Assembly: GCA_050732695.1 (NCBI GenBank)
Contig: JBOHRL010000005.1
Coordinates: 30,417 to 94,416 of the forward strand
Length of the DNA stretch: 64,000 nt
Direction: 5' to 3'
DNA from: JBFFZF01 sp050732695
GTDB taxonomy: Bacteria; Gemmatimonadota; Gemmatimonadetes; Longimicrobiales; RSA9
Shown here: in pieces, positions 47,437 to 57,198 of the stretch
Layout: the number at the start of each line of letters is the position of its first letter
Numbering within the stretch: position 1 is the first letter of the stretch
Made by a program: the position numbers and the translations under genes
The notes under the pieces: model-generated
Database searches by the model: none
Told to the model about the DNA's origin: nothing
What the model saw: only the letters and a program-made list of their open reading frames with translations

Positions 47437-47886
47437 CCGATGACTGGTTCGACGTGCTCGTTGCACTCCTCGGCGCTGACGCACGGTTCCTCGTGGTCGG
47501 CGCGCATGCAATGGCGGTCCATGGAGTGCCGCGCGCGACTCAGGACCTGGACGTCTGGATCGAGTCCAGCGAGGAAAATGCCGGACGGGTGTGGGATGCG
47601 CTGGTCGATTTCGGTGCACCGCTCGGAGAACTCGGAACCACCGTCGCCGACTTCGTCCCGGCCAGGCACGGTGATTCAGCTCGGCCTCCCGCCGAATCGT
47701 ATCGATATCCTGACCGGGATCACCGGAGTCCCTGATTTCGAGGTGGCTTGGAGGGATCGGGTTGAGCACGAAATCGACAACCACCCGATTCCGTTTCTCG
47801 GACGCCAGGCACTGATCGCGAACAAGCGCGCCGTGGGACGACTCAAGGATCTCGCGGACGTCGAAGCGCTTGGCGAGACGCCCTGA
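47433..47886 (+). pseudogene. Frameshifted nucleotidyltransferase (DUF6036/AbiEii-like)
   Basis: The first frame gives MTDDWFDVLVALLGADARFL, VVGAHAMAVHGVPRATQDLD and VWIESSEENAGRVWDALVDF, a nucleotidyltransferase-fold start with the G-x-H-A...D-x-D signature. At about 47666 the reading moves +1: the downstream frame gives RPGTVIQLGLPPNRIDILTG and VPDFEVAWRDRVEHEIDNHP to the stop at 47886. Removing one base from the GTCCCGG run restores one open frame of about 150 residues. It is either a real inactivating frameshift or a base-call error; DUF6036 proteins usually pair with a small upstream protein, as here. Confidence 0.75.
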
Positions 47887-48041
47887 AGAAGGGCGACGTT
47901 CACGGTGTCGCATGCGACGCTCAGGGCAAGCTTGTGCAAGGCGGACACAACGTCAGATTGCCATGCGGCGGACAACGTTCACACGCCTGCGGCAAGCAGC
48001 CGATGATTTTCGCGGCTTCCGCGGCCAGAGCCCGCGACCTC

Positions 48042-49013
48042 ATGCCACTTCCATCATCCTCTTCTTCGAGCGTCCTCGCGGTCACGGTCTGTGCTGTGCT
48101 GGCGCTGCCGGAGATCGCGCTCCAGGCCCAGGAGGCGGACCTCATCGTGCGCACGGGCGCACCGGCAAATCGGCCGACGACGCGCTTCTCACCGGATCGC
48201 TCGATCATCGACTCGGTAACGGCGAACACACCGGCCCTGCTGAACCGCTGGGATCGGAGCGCCTGCCTCGCGAACGGCGCCGCCCTGGGCCGCGTGCGCG
48301 CATCCATCGCTCCCAAGACGTTCGACCAGCGGCTGCGTGAGGCCAGGGCCGCGTTGCAGCACTTGCCGAACTCGGCGTCACGACCATTCACGACAACACA
48401 CCACCCACACAACTCCCCGTATACACGGAGCTAAAGCGACGCGGTGAGCTGACCATGCGGATTTTCGCACGCCCAACGCTCGACAAGTGGAACGAACTCA
48501 GGTACGCAGGCATTCCCCCCGGCTTCGGTGACGACTGGATCCGCATTCGCGCGCTCAAGGGTCGATGGCATTCAGGGAAACTCCACGGCGCGTTTCTACG
48601 AGCCGCAGCTTCACTCCGGAAGCGTGGGTGAATGGCGCGACAGCACGAACACCGCGGCGACCGATGGACCCGGCTCGGGGATGAACCCGCCCGGCAACAT
48701 GGAACGGTTGCTTTTCGGTCTCGACTCCGCCGGCTGGTGGGCCAACGTGCACGCCATCGGCGACTTCGCCATCGACAGCGTGCTCACCATCATGGAGAAG
48801 GTGACGCGCGTGAACGGCCCGAAGGAGCGCCGCTGGCGCATCATCCACTCCCAGGTCATTCGCAATGCCGAGGTAGCACAACGTTACAAGCGTCTCGGCA
48901 TCATCGCCGAAGTGCAACCCTATCCACCGCGCGCTCGCATTGCCCGAGTTGCCCCGCGATGCGCGCTTGCCACTGCACGTTTGTTCCTGACCCTGACAGG
49001 AAGCGACGTCTGA
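48042..49013 (+). pseudogene. Broken YtcJ-type amidohydrolase
   Basis: The chain starts with a signal-like segment and ADLIVRTGA, then jumps straight to IIDSVTANTPALLNRWDRSA, so about 120 residues carrying the N-terminal metal-binding HxH are deleted. TFDQRLREARAALQHL follows. The frame then shifts to LPVYTELKRRGELTMRIFAR and DKWNELRYAGIPPGFGDDW, and shifts again to GIQGNSTARFYEPQLHSG, WANVHAIGDFAIDSVLTIME and RWRIIHSQVIRNAEVAQRYK. After about 48920 homology ends. The order and spacing match the YtcJ family of exported amidohydrolases, now dead through one deletion and at least two frameshifts. Confidence 0.75.
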
Positions 49014-49141
49014 ACCTCCCGAGCCGATCGATCATGGCTACACTTGATGGGCGTCTCGTGAGATCGTTCGGTGCTGACACAGCGATCTACCGACCTGATC
49101 ACATGGCGATGCACCTCAACACTCGAACGGTAGGAGGCCGC

Positions 49142-51565
49142 TCAAGGGGCGATGAGCGCGCGCAATACACCGACGCGCTGAGCGCTCCCCGTAAACAGAT
49201 CGCGAGGGAACCGCCGATAGCCCAGCAGCGAGCTGTAGATGAACTCCTGCTGATACAGGTTCGCGCCCATGCCGGCAATGTACATGAGCCGGAGGTTCCG
49301 ATCGTGATTGATCTCGGCATCGGCCAGCCACGGGGCGAGATCGGGTGCGCGACCTGCATAGGTAGCCAGCAGATCGAAGATCGAAGGGAAGCCCACCTCG
49401 CTCAGCGACTGCTGGACCCAGGCATGATCGGTACGTGACAATCGGGCATCGAGTGCATCGAGATCGATGCTGGCCGACGCGTCGCCTCCGGCAAGTACCA
49501 CGTCGTAGCCGCGCCCATCGATGTCATTGCTCCATACCGTACCGTTCGGGAACGCCTCGAAGAACGTGGCCAGCTCGCTCTTGACGACGGCGGCATTGCT
49601 TTCGTAGAGCGGCACCCACTGTGTGATGACGCCGCCCGGGTTGAGGTGTCGCTTGGCGAGCTCGAAATATTCCCTTGTGTACAAGGTCGCTGCGCCCTTG
49701 ACCCACGGGTGGATGGGGTCGGACGTGATGACGTCGAACTTCTCCTTCGATGTCAGGATGTAGTGACGGGCGTCATCATGGACGACCTCGACGCGCGGGT
49801 CCTTCAGGACTTCGTAGTTGGCATCCCCGAAGTGGCGGGCGACGACTTGCGGAATGAGCGGTTCGATCTCGCAGATGACGATGCGCTCTACGCTCGGGTG
49901 CAGCACGAACGAACCAGCAGTGACGCCCGCGCCCAAGCCGACGACGAGCACAGTCCGGGGTGATGGATGAAGCAGCGCCGAGATGTGGCCGAGCATGCGT
50001 TGGAGCCGCATGTCCTGCGGCTCGGTCGATGCCTCGATCTTGCCGCTCACGTGGAAGTTGCGCGTGCCATCCTCGAGCACCGTCACCGCCACGGATGCGT
50101 TCATCCCCTCGCCCACGTAGAGCGCGGTGGGCGGATCGTACGTGGGTGCGTAGCGGCCGTACGCGATGAGAACAGGCGGCACTTCGGCGACGGTGCCGAC
50201 GAGCACGAGTGCGGCGAGGCCGGACGCGGCGGCCCAGCCCAGGCGCCCAAAGCCACGCGTCGCACGCGCAGCCGAGTCGGGCGCGAATGCGATCGGTACG
50301 AACATCAGGAGCGCCGATGCCGCCGCGAGAAGGATCAGGATCTGCTGCGCGCCTTGCGTGCCGAGCGACGGAATCACGAGCATGCCGAAGCCGACGGCGC
50401 CGGCGATCGCGCCTACCGTATTGGCAGCGTATACACCACCGACGAGTCGGGCCGGATCCTGGCCGGGTGAGGCGGTTGCGGCGACAGCAAGCGGGAAGCT
50501 CGCACCCCACAGGACCGTCGCGGGCAGGATCGCCCAGAGTGTGCGCACGACATCGATCTGGAAGAGGAACCAGGGATTCGCCGTGATCGATGGATTGACG
50601 GGCCAGTAGGGCAGCGAGCGCGCGAGCATCGTGGCGGTCCACGCAAGGCCCAGCGCAATCAGGATCTGGCACAGCCCGAGAGCGAAGCGCGGTTGTTTCA
50701 CCATACGGGCGGCGAACGAGCCGACGCCGCTGCCGATGCCGAGGCCGGTCAGGAATACGGCGAGGATGATGGAAAAGGTGTAGACGGTGGCGCCGAGCAG
50801 GAGCGAGAGCAGGCGAGTCCAGACGACCTGCGCGCCGAGCGCGGTGAGACCGGAGAGCGCGATGACGAGGTAGACCAGGCGCGAGCCCGGCATGAACGTC
50901 GCCACAGGTGCCTCGTCTGCGGGCGGCGAACGGTGTACGGTGACACCCGACAGGAAATAGGCGATGCCCGCAACAGCCGCATTGATGAGAAACGCCGCGA
51001 ACGTTGCGATCAGTGTGTCGTACACGCGCAGGAGGTAGAAGCCCGCCAGCACGGAACCCATCACGGCACCGGTGATGTTGCCGGCGTAGAAGAAGCCCAT
51101 CCACGAGACGCCGCGCGGTGTGGTCTCGATCCAGCGCGAGATGGCTGGCAGCGTTGCGCCCATCAGGATGGTGGGCGGCAGGAGCAGGAGAACGCACAAT
51201 ACGCCGCGCAGCAGGATGCCGGCGAAGCCGTGCCCGGTAATACTGCTGTACGCACTGCCGACAAGCGGAATTGCAACGAAAAGCAGCAGGCCGAACACGC
51301 CGATGCCGGCCTCGAGGACAGCATAGACACGCAGCGGGTGATGGCGCGCTGGAATGAATCGTGGCAGAACAAAGCTGCCGAGGCACATCCCGCCCATGAA
51401 GGTTCCGAGTAGAACACCGATCGAAACGCCCGATGAGCCGATGACGAGCTGGACCATCTGGAACCAGACGATCTCGTAGATGAGCGCGGCACAGCCGCTG
51501 CCGATGAAGAGCAGCAGCATGGCTGGAAGCTGCTGGCCGACCGTTGGCTCTCCGGAGCGCGTCAT
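49142..51565 (-). CDS. Fused MFS-like membrane domain / spermidine synthase-like protein (copy 2)
   Basis: The 807-residue protein is a paralogue of the one at 33980-36400, with the same order: about 14 TM helices opening with LLLFIGSGCAALIYEIVWF, then LLPPTILMGATLPAISRW, and a C-terminal spermidine-synthase Rossmann domain (VLVVGLGAGVTAGSF, CEIEPLIPQVVA, DDARHYI, SDPIHPWVKGAATLYTREYF). ATG 51565 is chosen because it has AGGTGG upstream and gives almost the same length as copy 1. The ATG at 51658 overlaps the preceding gene and adds a hydrophilic tail. It is read from the small coiled-coil gene upstream. Confidence 0.88.
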   Translation of the reverse strand: MTRSGEPTVGQQLPAMLLLFIGSGCAALIYEIVWFQMVQLVIGSSGVSIGVLLGTFMGGMCLGSFVLPRFIPARHHPLRVYAVLEAGIGVFGLLLFVAIPLVGSAYSSITGHGFAGILLRGVLCVLLLLPPTILMGATLPAISRWIETTPRGVSWMGFFYAGNITGAVMGSVLAGFYLLRVYDTLIATFAAFLINAAVAGIAYFLSGVTVHRSPPADEAPVATFMPGSRLVYLVIALSGLTALGAQVVWTRLLSLLLGATVYTFSIILAVFLTGLGIGSGVGSFAARMVKQPRFALGLCQILIALGLAWTATMLARSLPYWPVNPSITANPWFLFQIDVVRTLWAILPATVLWGASFPLAVAATASPGQDPARLVGGVYAANTVGAIAGAVGFGMLVIPSLGTQGAQQILILLAAASALLMFVPIAFAPDSAARATRGFGRLGWAAASGLAALVLVGTVAEVPPVLIAYGRYAPTYDPPTALYVGEGMNASVAVTVLEDGTRNFHVSGKIEASTEPQDMRLQRMLGHISALLHPSPRTVLVVGLGAGVTAGSFVLHPSVERIVICEIEPLIPQVVARHFGDANYEVLKDPRVEVVHDDARHYILTSKEKFDVITSDPIHPWVKGAATLYTREYFELAKRHLNPGGVITQWVPLYESNAAVVKSELATFFEAFPNGTVWSNDIDGRGYDVVLAGGDASASIDLDALDARLSRTDHAWVQQSLSEVGFPSIFDLLATYAGRAPDLAPWLADAEINHDRNLRLMYIAGMGANLYQQEFIYSSLLGYRRFPRDLFTGSAQRVGVLRALIAP

Positions 51566-51635
51566 GCCGCGCGCCACCTGTGTGGCCGGGCGCTCGCGCT
51601 GTTGCGGTTCTCGCCCAGGCTGTGCGGCCCTGCCT

Positions 51636-51950
51636 TCACCCGGTCGTCTTGTCGCCATCGCCGGGTTGGCTGGAGGTCGATGGCTGTGTGCCGCGCTGCA
51701 ACTCTGTTCGTTCGGTCAGGAGCCGCGTCGTGAACTGTTGTGCCTCGGCGACTCGCTGGACCTGGCTGGTCACGCCCTCGATGGATTCCTCGAGCCGGGT
51801 GAGCTTCTCGCGCAGATCGGCAATCTCACCGCGATCGTTTCCTCGTTTCTCGTAGGCGCGAAGGAACCGGACGGCGAGCGCGATGCCACCACCGATCACG
51901 ACGACCCAGAAAACGAGCGATAGCAGAGCAAAAGGCAGAAACGGCGGCAT
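51636..51950 (-). CDS. Small single-TM coiled-coil protein
   Basis: The 104-residue protein starts at ATG 51950 behind GGAGG. It has a single TM helix (FLPFALLSLVFWVVVIGGGI) and then a cytosolic coiled coil (EIADLREKLTRLEESIEGV, VQRVAEAQQFTTRLL), ending Pro/Ser-rich. It lies 70 bp upstream of the fused spermidine-synthase gene on the same strand. It looks like a membrane scaffold for the neighbouring protein, but no family is recognised. Confidence 0.7.
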   Translation of the reverse strand: MPPFLPFALLSLVFWVVVIGGGIALAVRFLRAYEKRGNDRGEIADLREKLTRLEESIEGVTSQVQRVAEAQQFTTRLLTERTELQRGTQPSTSSQPGDGDKTTG

Positions 51951-52080
51951 GCCTTGCCTCCATGGTTGCTCAGCGGCAGGCCCGTCGGCCAGCCGATCCC
52001 TGAAGGAAACTTCTTGCGATGACCGGCTTGTCGCAACTATGCTGACCGTCGCCGCGGCCACCCGAGCCACCGGAGTCATC

Positions 52081-52980
52081 GTGACCAGTCTGGAGCTTCG
52101 ACCGCGTCTCGCCACCGAGATCGTGGATGCCGCGTTTCAGCTCTATCGTCGCCATTTCGCCGAGCTGGTGAGCCTGTCCGCGCTCGCGTTCGTCCCCTAC
52201 ATCGTGGTCCAGCTGCTCCTGACCGGTGGCGATCCGGTCGAACCGACGGTGGCCGGCGCGATGACGGCATCCGTCGTGCTCGTTTTCGGGTGGGTCATCG
52301 GCTCGATCATGGAAGCGGCCGTCGTCGTCGGCGTGTCGAACAGTTACCTGCACGGCAAGCCGGACGTTCCCGAGGCCCTGCGGCGCACCTTCGCTCGCCT
52401 CGGCGCTGTCCTGTTCTCCGTCAGCGCGAAGTGGTTCCTGATCGCACTCGGTTTCATGGCCGCCATCATGGTGGGCGGGTTCACGAGCGCGCTCATTGCC
52501 GTGGGCGCGGGGACTGCGGGAGCCGGCGCTGGCCTGCTCGCGGCCATTCTCATGATCGGCGTGTTCGCCATCGCGATTCCCGTCGGGCTGTTCTTCTTCG
52601 CCAGCTTCTTCGCGGTTCCGGCCACGGTCATCCTCGAAGGTGTGGGCGTCGGTGCGGGACTTCGCCGGTCACGCGTCCTGTCGCGTGGCATCAGGCGCCG
52701 CATTCTGGGTGCGCTCGGCATTCCGATGCTGCTGTTCATGGTGTTCCAGCTGACCGTGGCGGGAATCGCGCAGTTTCTGCCCGGGCCCCGCCTCGTCGGC
52801 TTCCTTGCCGAACAGGTTGTTACGATCATCGCATATCCGATCATTGCCGTCATCGCGACATTGCTCTACTACGATGCGCGTATTCGCAAGGAAGGGTTCG
52901 ACATCGAGAGGATGGCCGCCGAGCTGGAGCCCTCGAGAGACCCGTTGTACGCCCATCCCTCCGCTTCGCCGCCCGCGTGA
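52081..52980 (+). CDS. Multi-pass membrane protein (GPDPase membrane-domain-like)
   Basis: The 299-residue protein has six TM helices in an alpha-helical bundle with ATEIVDAAFQLYRRHFAELV at the start, as in the membrane domain found in glycerophosphodiester phosphodiesterase-linked and YciC-like proteins. There is no catalytic domain. GTG 52081 has GGAG upstream. It is the first gene of a five-gene operon: its stop overlaps the DUF4129 gene start by four bases (GTGA). Confidence 0.75.
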   Translation: MTSLELRPRLATEIVDAAFQLYRRHFAELVSLSALAFVPYIVVQLLLTGGDPVEPTVAGAMTASVVLVFGWVIGSIMEAAVVVGVSNSYLHGKPDVPEALRRTFARLGAVLFSVSAKWFLIALGFMAAIMVGGFTSALIAVGAGTAGAGAGLLAAILMIGVFAIAIPVGLFFFASFFAVPATVILEGVGVGAGLRRSRVLSRGIRRRILGALGIPMLLFMVFQLTVAGIAQFLPGPRLVGFLAEQVVTIIAYPIIAVIATLLYYDARIRKEGFDIERMAAELEPSRDPLYAHPSASPPA

Positions 52981-53579
52981 CCAACGTGCAGATTCCGGCC
53001 GCCGCGATCAGGGACACGGCTGCGGCCGTCTTCGGGGATCCTGACTTCAACCGGACGTCCCTCCTCGATCGCGTGGGCGCGTGGCTGCTCGATGTATTGC
53101 AGGCGATCCTCGTGGGCATCGGGCCAACGCGTGCGTCCCCGTTGCTGTTCTGGTCCGTTATCGCACTGATCGGTATCATCGTGTTACTGTTACTTGGTCG
53201 AGCCCTGTACGGTGCCCGGCTCATGCGCAGCGGCGGCCCGCATCGGTTGCGCACCGGTCCGGGCAGGCAGGAAACCGGCGATGCGTGGCGTCTCGCGCGC
53301 GAGCTTGCTGCGCGCGGCGACTTCACGGCGGCGGCTCATGCGCTCTACGCTGCGCTGCTGCGACTCATTGCCGGACGCGGCGAGATCGAACTCCACGATT
53401 CGAAGACGATCGGTGACTACGTCCGGGACCTGCGCGCCCGATCGTCCGGTCGGCTTCCGGGCTTCCGAGACTTTGCACAAACCTACGAGACCGTTATCTA
53501 CGGGCTCGGCTTCTGCGACCGCGACCGGTACGAGCAGTTGCATGGCCTTGCCCGGCGCGTGAACGAGGCCAGTGGCTGA
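52977..53579 (+). CDS. DUF4129 domain membrane protein
   Basis: The 200-residue protein has one TM (FWSVIALIGIIVLLLLGRAL) in its middle and a C-terminal DUF4129 domain: AAHALYAALLRLIAGRGEIE and HDSKTIGDYVRDL with R-x-x-x-F and QTYETVIYGLG. It starts with GTG overlapping the previous stop (GTGA) and overlaps the next gene by eight bases. DUF4129 proteins co-occur with MoxR/DUF58 sets and may bind peptidoglycan or transglutaminase-like partners. Confidence 0.85.
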   Translation: MTNVQIPAAAIRDTAAAVFGDPDFNRTSLLDRVGAWLLDVLQAILVGIGPTRASPLLFWSVIALIGIIVLLLLGRALYGARLMRSGGPHRLRTGPGRQETGDAWRLARELAARGDFTAAAHALYAALLRLIAGRGEIELHDSKTIGDYVRDLRARSSGRLPGFRDFAQTYETVIYGLGFCDRDRYEQLHGLARRVNEASG

Positions 53580-54774
53580 GCGTCGCGGTCTCGACTCATT
53601 GCTCGCACCTCGCCGCATCTTTCTGCTCATTGCGGTTGTGTTGACGATCACGCTCGTGGTTGCGCCATGGCCGACCGAGCAGGATTCCACAGCGCTCAGT
53701 TCGTACGATGCGACGCCAGCCGGCGCGCGCGGGTTCTACGAGATCCTCGACCGGCTCGGCCAGCCCGTCGAACGACGGCTCGAGGCGATGCGTGACACGC
53801 TCGACCCTGACGCGCTCTACGTCGTACTCGAGCCGGCGATCCCCATGACCGTGTCGGAGGTGCATCGCCTGCTCGAAGCCGTTCGCGACGGGGCACGATT
53901 GCTCGCGCTGCCTGCGGCCGAGAGCCGGCTCGCGGATTCGCTCGAAGTCCGTCGCGTGGCTGTGGTGCACGAGAATGGCGTGGCCGCGAACGGCCGAGTC
54001 GTTCCACGTACCGGTCCAGCGCAGGCGTTCGGAGTCGGCTGGGTGCGCTGGGTACTGCGAGGCGCAGGAACGGAGGATGAGGACAGTGCGCCCACGTACG
54101 TGCCGCCGTCCGCTGCCGTGACGCTGCTCTCCCTCGACACGAGGCGGGGGCCCGAACCGATGGTCGTCGGCCTGCCGTACGGGCAGGGACGAGTCGTAAT
54201 CGCCGCCGAGCCGGACCTGTTTCGTAACTCGACAGTACGTGAAGACGATGGGTCCGTTCGCATCGTACGCTTCGTCGAATGGCTGACCGACGGGCATCGT
54301 GTACCGATCGTATTCGATGAGTACCACCATGGCTACGGCACACACGCCGGTGTACTGCGCGAGGCCCGCCGTGCGCTGATCGACAGTGCGGCCGGGCGCG
54401 TCGTTCTCCAGATCGCAGGTGCCGGGCTGCTGCTCCTGCTTGCTCTGGCTGTCCGGCCGATACGGCCACAGCCAAGGGTAAGCATCGAGCGGCGCTCGCC
54501 GCTTGAACATGTGAGCGCTCTCGCCCGCGCCTACGCAGCCGTGCGCGCTACGCCGCTCGCAACGCGCCTGCTCGTACGTGGTCTGCATCGCCGTCATCCG
54601 GGCACTCGCGCGGGAACCGGCGAACAGGCATTCCTGAGCGCTCTCGCCCGGCAGGATCCGACCATCGGTGAGGCTGTCGAGCGCGTGGCCCGAGTCTTCG
54701 ACGACAAGGAAGCGGCCACAGCCTCGGAGTTGAGCGCTGCCCTCGTCCGCATCGAACAAGCCCTGAAAACATGA
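53572..54774 (+). CDS. DUF4350 domain membrane protein
   Basis: The 400-residue protein has an N-terminal TM (IFLLIAVVLTITLVVAPWP), a periplasmic or cytosolic DUF4350 domain (SSYDATPAGARGFYEILDRL, GTPQVVLEP-like region, EYHHGYGTHAG) and a second TM near residue 285 (VLQIAGAGLLLLLALAV). The C-terminal segment after that TM is helical. The GTG start overlaps the DUF4129 stop and the last codons overlap the moxR ATG (ATGA). It belongs to the MoxR/DUF58 unit. Confidence 0.83.
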   Translation: MAERRGLDSLLAPRRIFLLIAVVLTITLVVAPWPTEQDSTALSSYDATPAGARGFYEILDRLGQPVERRLEAMRDTLDPDALYVVLEPAIPMTVSEVHRLLEAVRDGARLLALPAAESRLADSLEVRRVAVVHENGVAANGRVVPRTGPAQAFGVGWVRWVLRGAGTEDEDSAPTYVPPSAAVTLLSLDTRRGPEPMVVGLPYGQGRVVIAAEPDLFRNSTVREDDGSVRIVRFVEWLTDGHRVPIVFDEYHHGYGTHAGVLREARRALIDSAAGRVVLQIAGAGLLLLLALAVRPIRPQPRVSIERRSPLEHVSALARAYAAVRATPLATRLLVRGLHRRHPGTRAGTGEQAFLSALARQDPTIGEAVERVARVFDDKEAATASELSAALVRIEQALKT

Positions 54775-55727
54775 AACCTGACGTTATTGCAGAGACACTC
54801 GGCCAGGTGCGCGCGGCTGTGGCCGAACGCGTTGTCGGCCAGGAGCCCGTCATCGATCAGGCATTGATCGTGTTCCTCGCACGCGGCCATGCACTGCTCG
54901 AAGGTGTGCCTGGCACCGCGAAGACGCTTCTGATCCGTGTGCTGGCCAGCGCACTGGACGCCCGCTTCGGGCGCATTCAGTTCACGCCCGATCTCATGCC
55001 AGCAGACATCACGGGCACGACCATTCTGCATGAAGGCGGCCGAACGCTCGAGTTTCGCGCCGGTCCTGTTTTCACGGACCTGCTCCTCGCCGACGAGATC
55101 AATCGCGCGCCCGCCAAGACACAGGCTGCGCTGCTCGAGGCGATGCAGGAACGGCAGGTCACGACAGACGGCACGAGCCGGCCACTCGACGCACTGTTCA
55201 CCGTATTCGCGACGCAGAATCCCATCGAGTACGAAGGCACCTACCCGTTGCCGGAAGCACAACTCGATCGCTTTCTGCTCAAGATCCGCGTCGATTATCC
55301 TTCGCGCGAGTCGGAGCTGCGTATACTGGCGAATTACGATCGGGGTTTCGACGCGGAGCGGCCAGACGCGGTACTGCCCGAACCGCTGCTTACGAACGAA
55401 GGGTGCCAGCAGTTGCGCCATGCCGTCGATGCCGTGCGTGTCGAGCCGGAGGTGCGCGAGTACATCGCCAACATCGTGCGCGCGACGCGCGAGGACACGG
55501 CGCTCACGCTGGGCGGCTCGCCGCGGGCGTCCGTAGCGCTGTTCCGCGCTGCGCGTGCGGCGGCGCTGCTTGCCGGCCGCGAGTTCGCGACGCCGGACGA
55601 TGTCAAGGACCACGCGCCGGCAGTGCTTCGCCATCGCATCCTGGTCGCGCCCGAACTGGAAGTCGAGGGCCGCAGCGCGGACGACGTGTTGCAGGCTCTG
55701 CTGCAACGCGTCCCCGCGCCGCAATGA
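54771..55727 (+). CDS. MoxR-family AAA ATPase
   Basis: The 318-residue cytosolic AAA+ ATPase has Walker A GVPGTAKT (residues 45-52), Walker B in LLLADEINRAPAKTQ, sensor 1 in FATQNPIEYEGTYPLPEAQL, and sensor 2 near the C-terminus. MoxR ATPases act as chaperones that activate or load metal and vWA-containing partners. The gene starts with the ATGA overlap and is followed after 53 bp by the DUF58 gene, its usual partner. Confidence 0.93.
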   Translation: MKPDVIAETLGQVRAAVAERVVGQEPVIDQALIVFLARGHALLEGVPGTAKTLLIRVLASALDARFGRIQFTPDLMPADITGTTILHEGGRTLEFRAGPVFTDLLLADEINRAPAKTQAALLEAMQERQVTTDGTSRPLDALFTVFATQNPIEYEGTYPLPEAQLDRFLLKIRVDYPSRESELRILANYDRGFDAERPDAVLPEPLLTNEGCQQLRHAVDAVRVEPEVREYIANIVRATREDTALTLGGSPRASVALFRAARAAALLAGREFATPDDVKDHAPAVLRHRILVAPELEVEGRSADDVLQALLQRVPAPQ

Positions 55728-55780
55728 ACCATCGTGCGTGACGTCTCCATTGGAATACGTCGCGGCCTGAGAGTGCATTG

Positions 55781-57169
55781 ATGCTTCGCGCCCTGTTACG
55801 CTACCTGCCGACTCGTCGCGCGGCGTTGGTGGCGGCGCTGACAGCGCCAGTCTGGCTGGTGTCGTCGATGCCTGCGGGGTTCGCCGTGGCGAGCGCTTGC
55901 ACTGCGGTCGTGCTGCTGCTGCTTATCGGCGACGCCCTCGCGATTCCTGGTGAAGCGCACATCGGCGTGGGCCGCCGGGTGCCCGAGACCATCGGCCTGC
56001 GGCAGACCGCCGAAGCCGGAATCGAGATCCGATCGGCGTGGCCGCTGCCGCTTGCGATCGAGGTTCATGACGCACTCGCGCCGGGCGTTCTGCATGCAAG
56101 CGTGCGACCTGCCCGAACGCCGTGGTACGTCGGCTCGATTCGGGTCGGCGCCTCCCGTCGTGGCCAGCGCCCTGCGATGCAGGTGACGGAGCCCGCAGCG
56201 TTTCTCAGGTTCTCGATCGTCGGCCAGACACGTGGTGTTCATGCGCTCGGCCGGATTGCGCTGCGCGTGCGCGGCCCGCTCGGTCTCGCGCAGCGAACGC
56301 TGGTCTACGATTTCGACGATCGTATTGCTGTCGTCCCGTCGATTGCGGGCATCGAGCGATTCCGGTTGCTGGCACTCGAGCACCGGCTCCGCGAGATCGG
56401 CATTCGCGCGATTCGACGGCGAGGCGAAGGCAGCAGCTTCGCGAATCTGCGCGAGTACGTGGAAGGCGACGACCCTCGACACGTCGATTGGAAGGCAACG
56501 GCGAGGCGAGGCAAGTTGATCACACGGGAGTACTCGGTGGAGCAGGGCCAGACGATCATGATCGCCATCGATGCCGGCCGCATGATGACGCAGTTGTCGG
56601 AGGGCGTTCCACGTTTCGAGCACGCGCTCGGGGCGGCGACCGTTCTCGCCGACGTGGCCACCCGTTCCGGCGATCGCGTTGGCCTGCTCGTGTTCAACGA
56701 CGAGATTCGGGCTTATGTCGCACCAGCCAGGGGTGCGTTTGCGGTGAATCGCATTCGCGATGCAATGGCGCCGCTCGAGGCTACGCTCACCGAGCCGGAT
56801 TACGCCGGCGCCTTCAGGACGCTCGCTGCGCGGCTTCGCAAGCGCTGCCTGATCGTGCTGTTCACGGACGTCGTCGATCCGCGTGCGTCGCGGGCGCTCA
56901 TCGCACACACGATTCGAAGTGCAATGCGCCATCTGCCACTGGTTGTCGCACTCCAGAACGAGGCTTTGATGGTGGCCGCTCTGCCTCGCGAAGATGGAGA
57001 AGACGCCCTCTTCGAGAGCGCGGCGGCAGAAGAGCTGCTTCTCGAGCGAGAAGAGGCGCTGGCCCGCATGCGCCGGGCCGGCGCAGCGGTGCTCGACGTC
57101 GCACCGCGCGTCATGACGGCCGCGGTCATCAATCGCTATCTCGCCATCAAGGCGCGGTCTTCGCTGTAG
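55781..57169 (+). CDS. DUF58 (vWA-like) protein
   Basis: The 462-residue protein has one or two N-terminal TMs and a DUF58/vWA-type domain: RRRGEGSSFANLREYVEGDD, DPRHVDWKATARRGKLITRE and TIMIAIDAGRMM with the metal-site DxG in a MIDAS-like position. It probably works with the MoxR ATPase in the same operon, as in many gliding, aerotolerance (Bat) or envelope systems. ATG 55781 is used; a TTG one codon earlier is possible. It is convergent with the RDD-SpoIIM gene, 29 bp away. Confidence 0.88.
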   Translation: MLRALLRYLPTRRAALVAALTAPVWLVSSMPAGFAVASACTAVVLLLLIGDALAIPGEAHIGVGRRVPETIGLRQTAEAGIEIRSAWPLPLAIEVHDALAPGVLHASVRPARTPWYVGSIRVGASRRGQRPAMQVTEPAAFLRFSIVGQTRGVHALGRIALRVRGPLGLAQRTLVYDFDDRIAVVPSIAGIERFRLLALEHRLREIGIRAIRRRGEGSSFANLREYVEGDDPRHVDWKATARRGKLITREYSVEQGQTIMIAIDAGRMMTQLSEGVPRFEHALGAATVLADVATRSGDRVGLLVFNDEIRAYVAPARGAFAVNRIRDAMAPLEATLTEPDYAGAFRTLAARLRKRCLIVLFTDVVDPRASRALIAHTIRSAMRHLPLVVALQNEALMVAALPREDGEDALFESAAAEELLLEREEALARMRRAGAAVLDVAPRVMTAAVINRYLAIKARSSL

Positions 57170-57198
57170 GCGGCCGTCGACATCGTCACCGTACGAAC

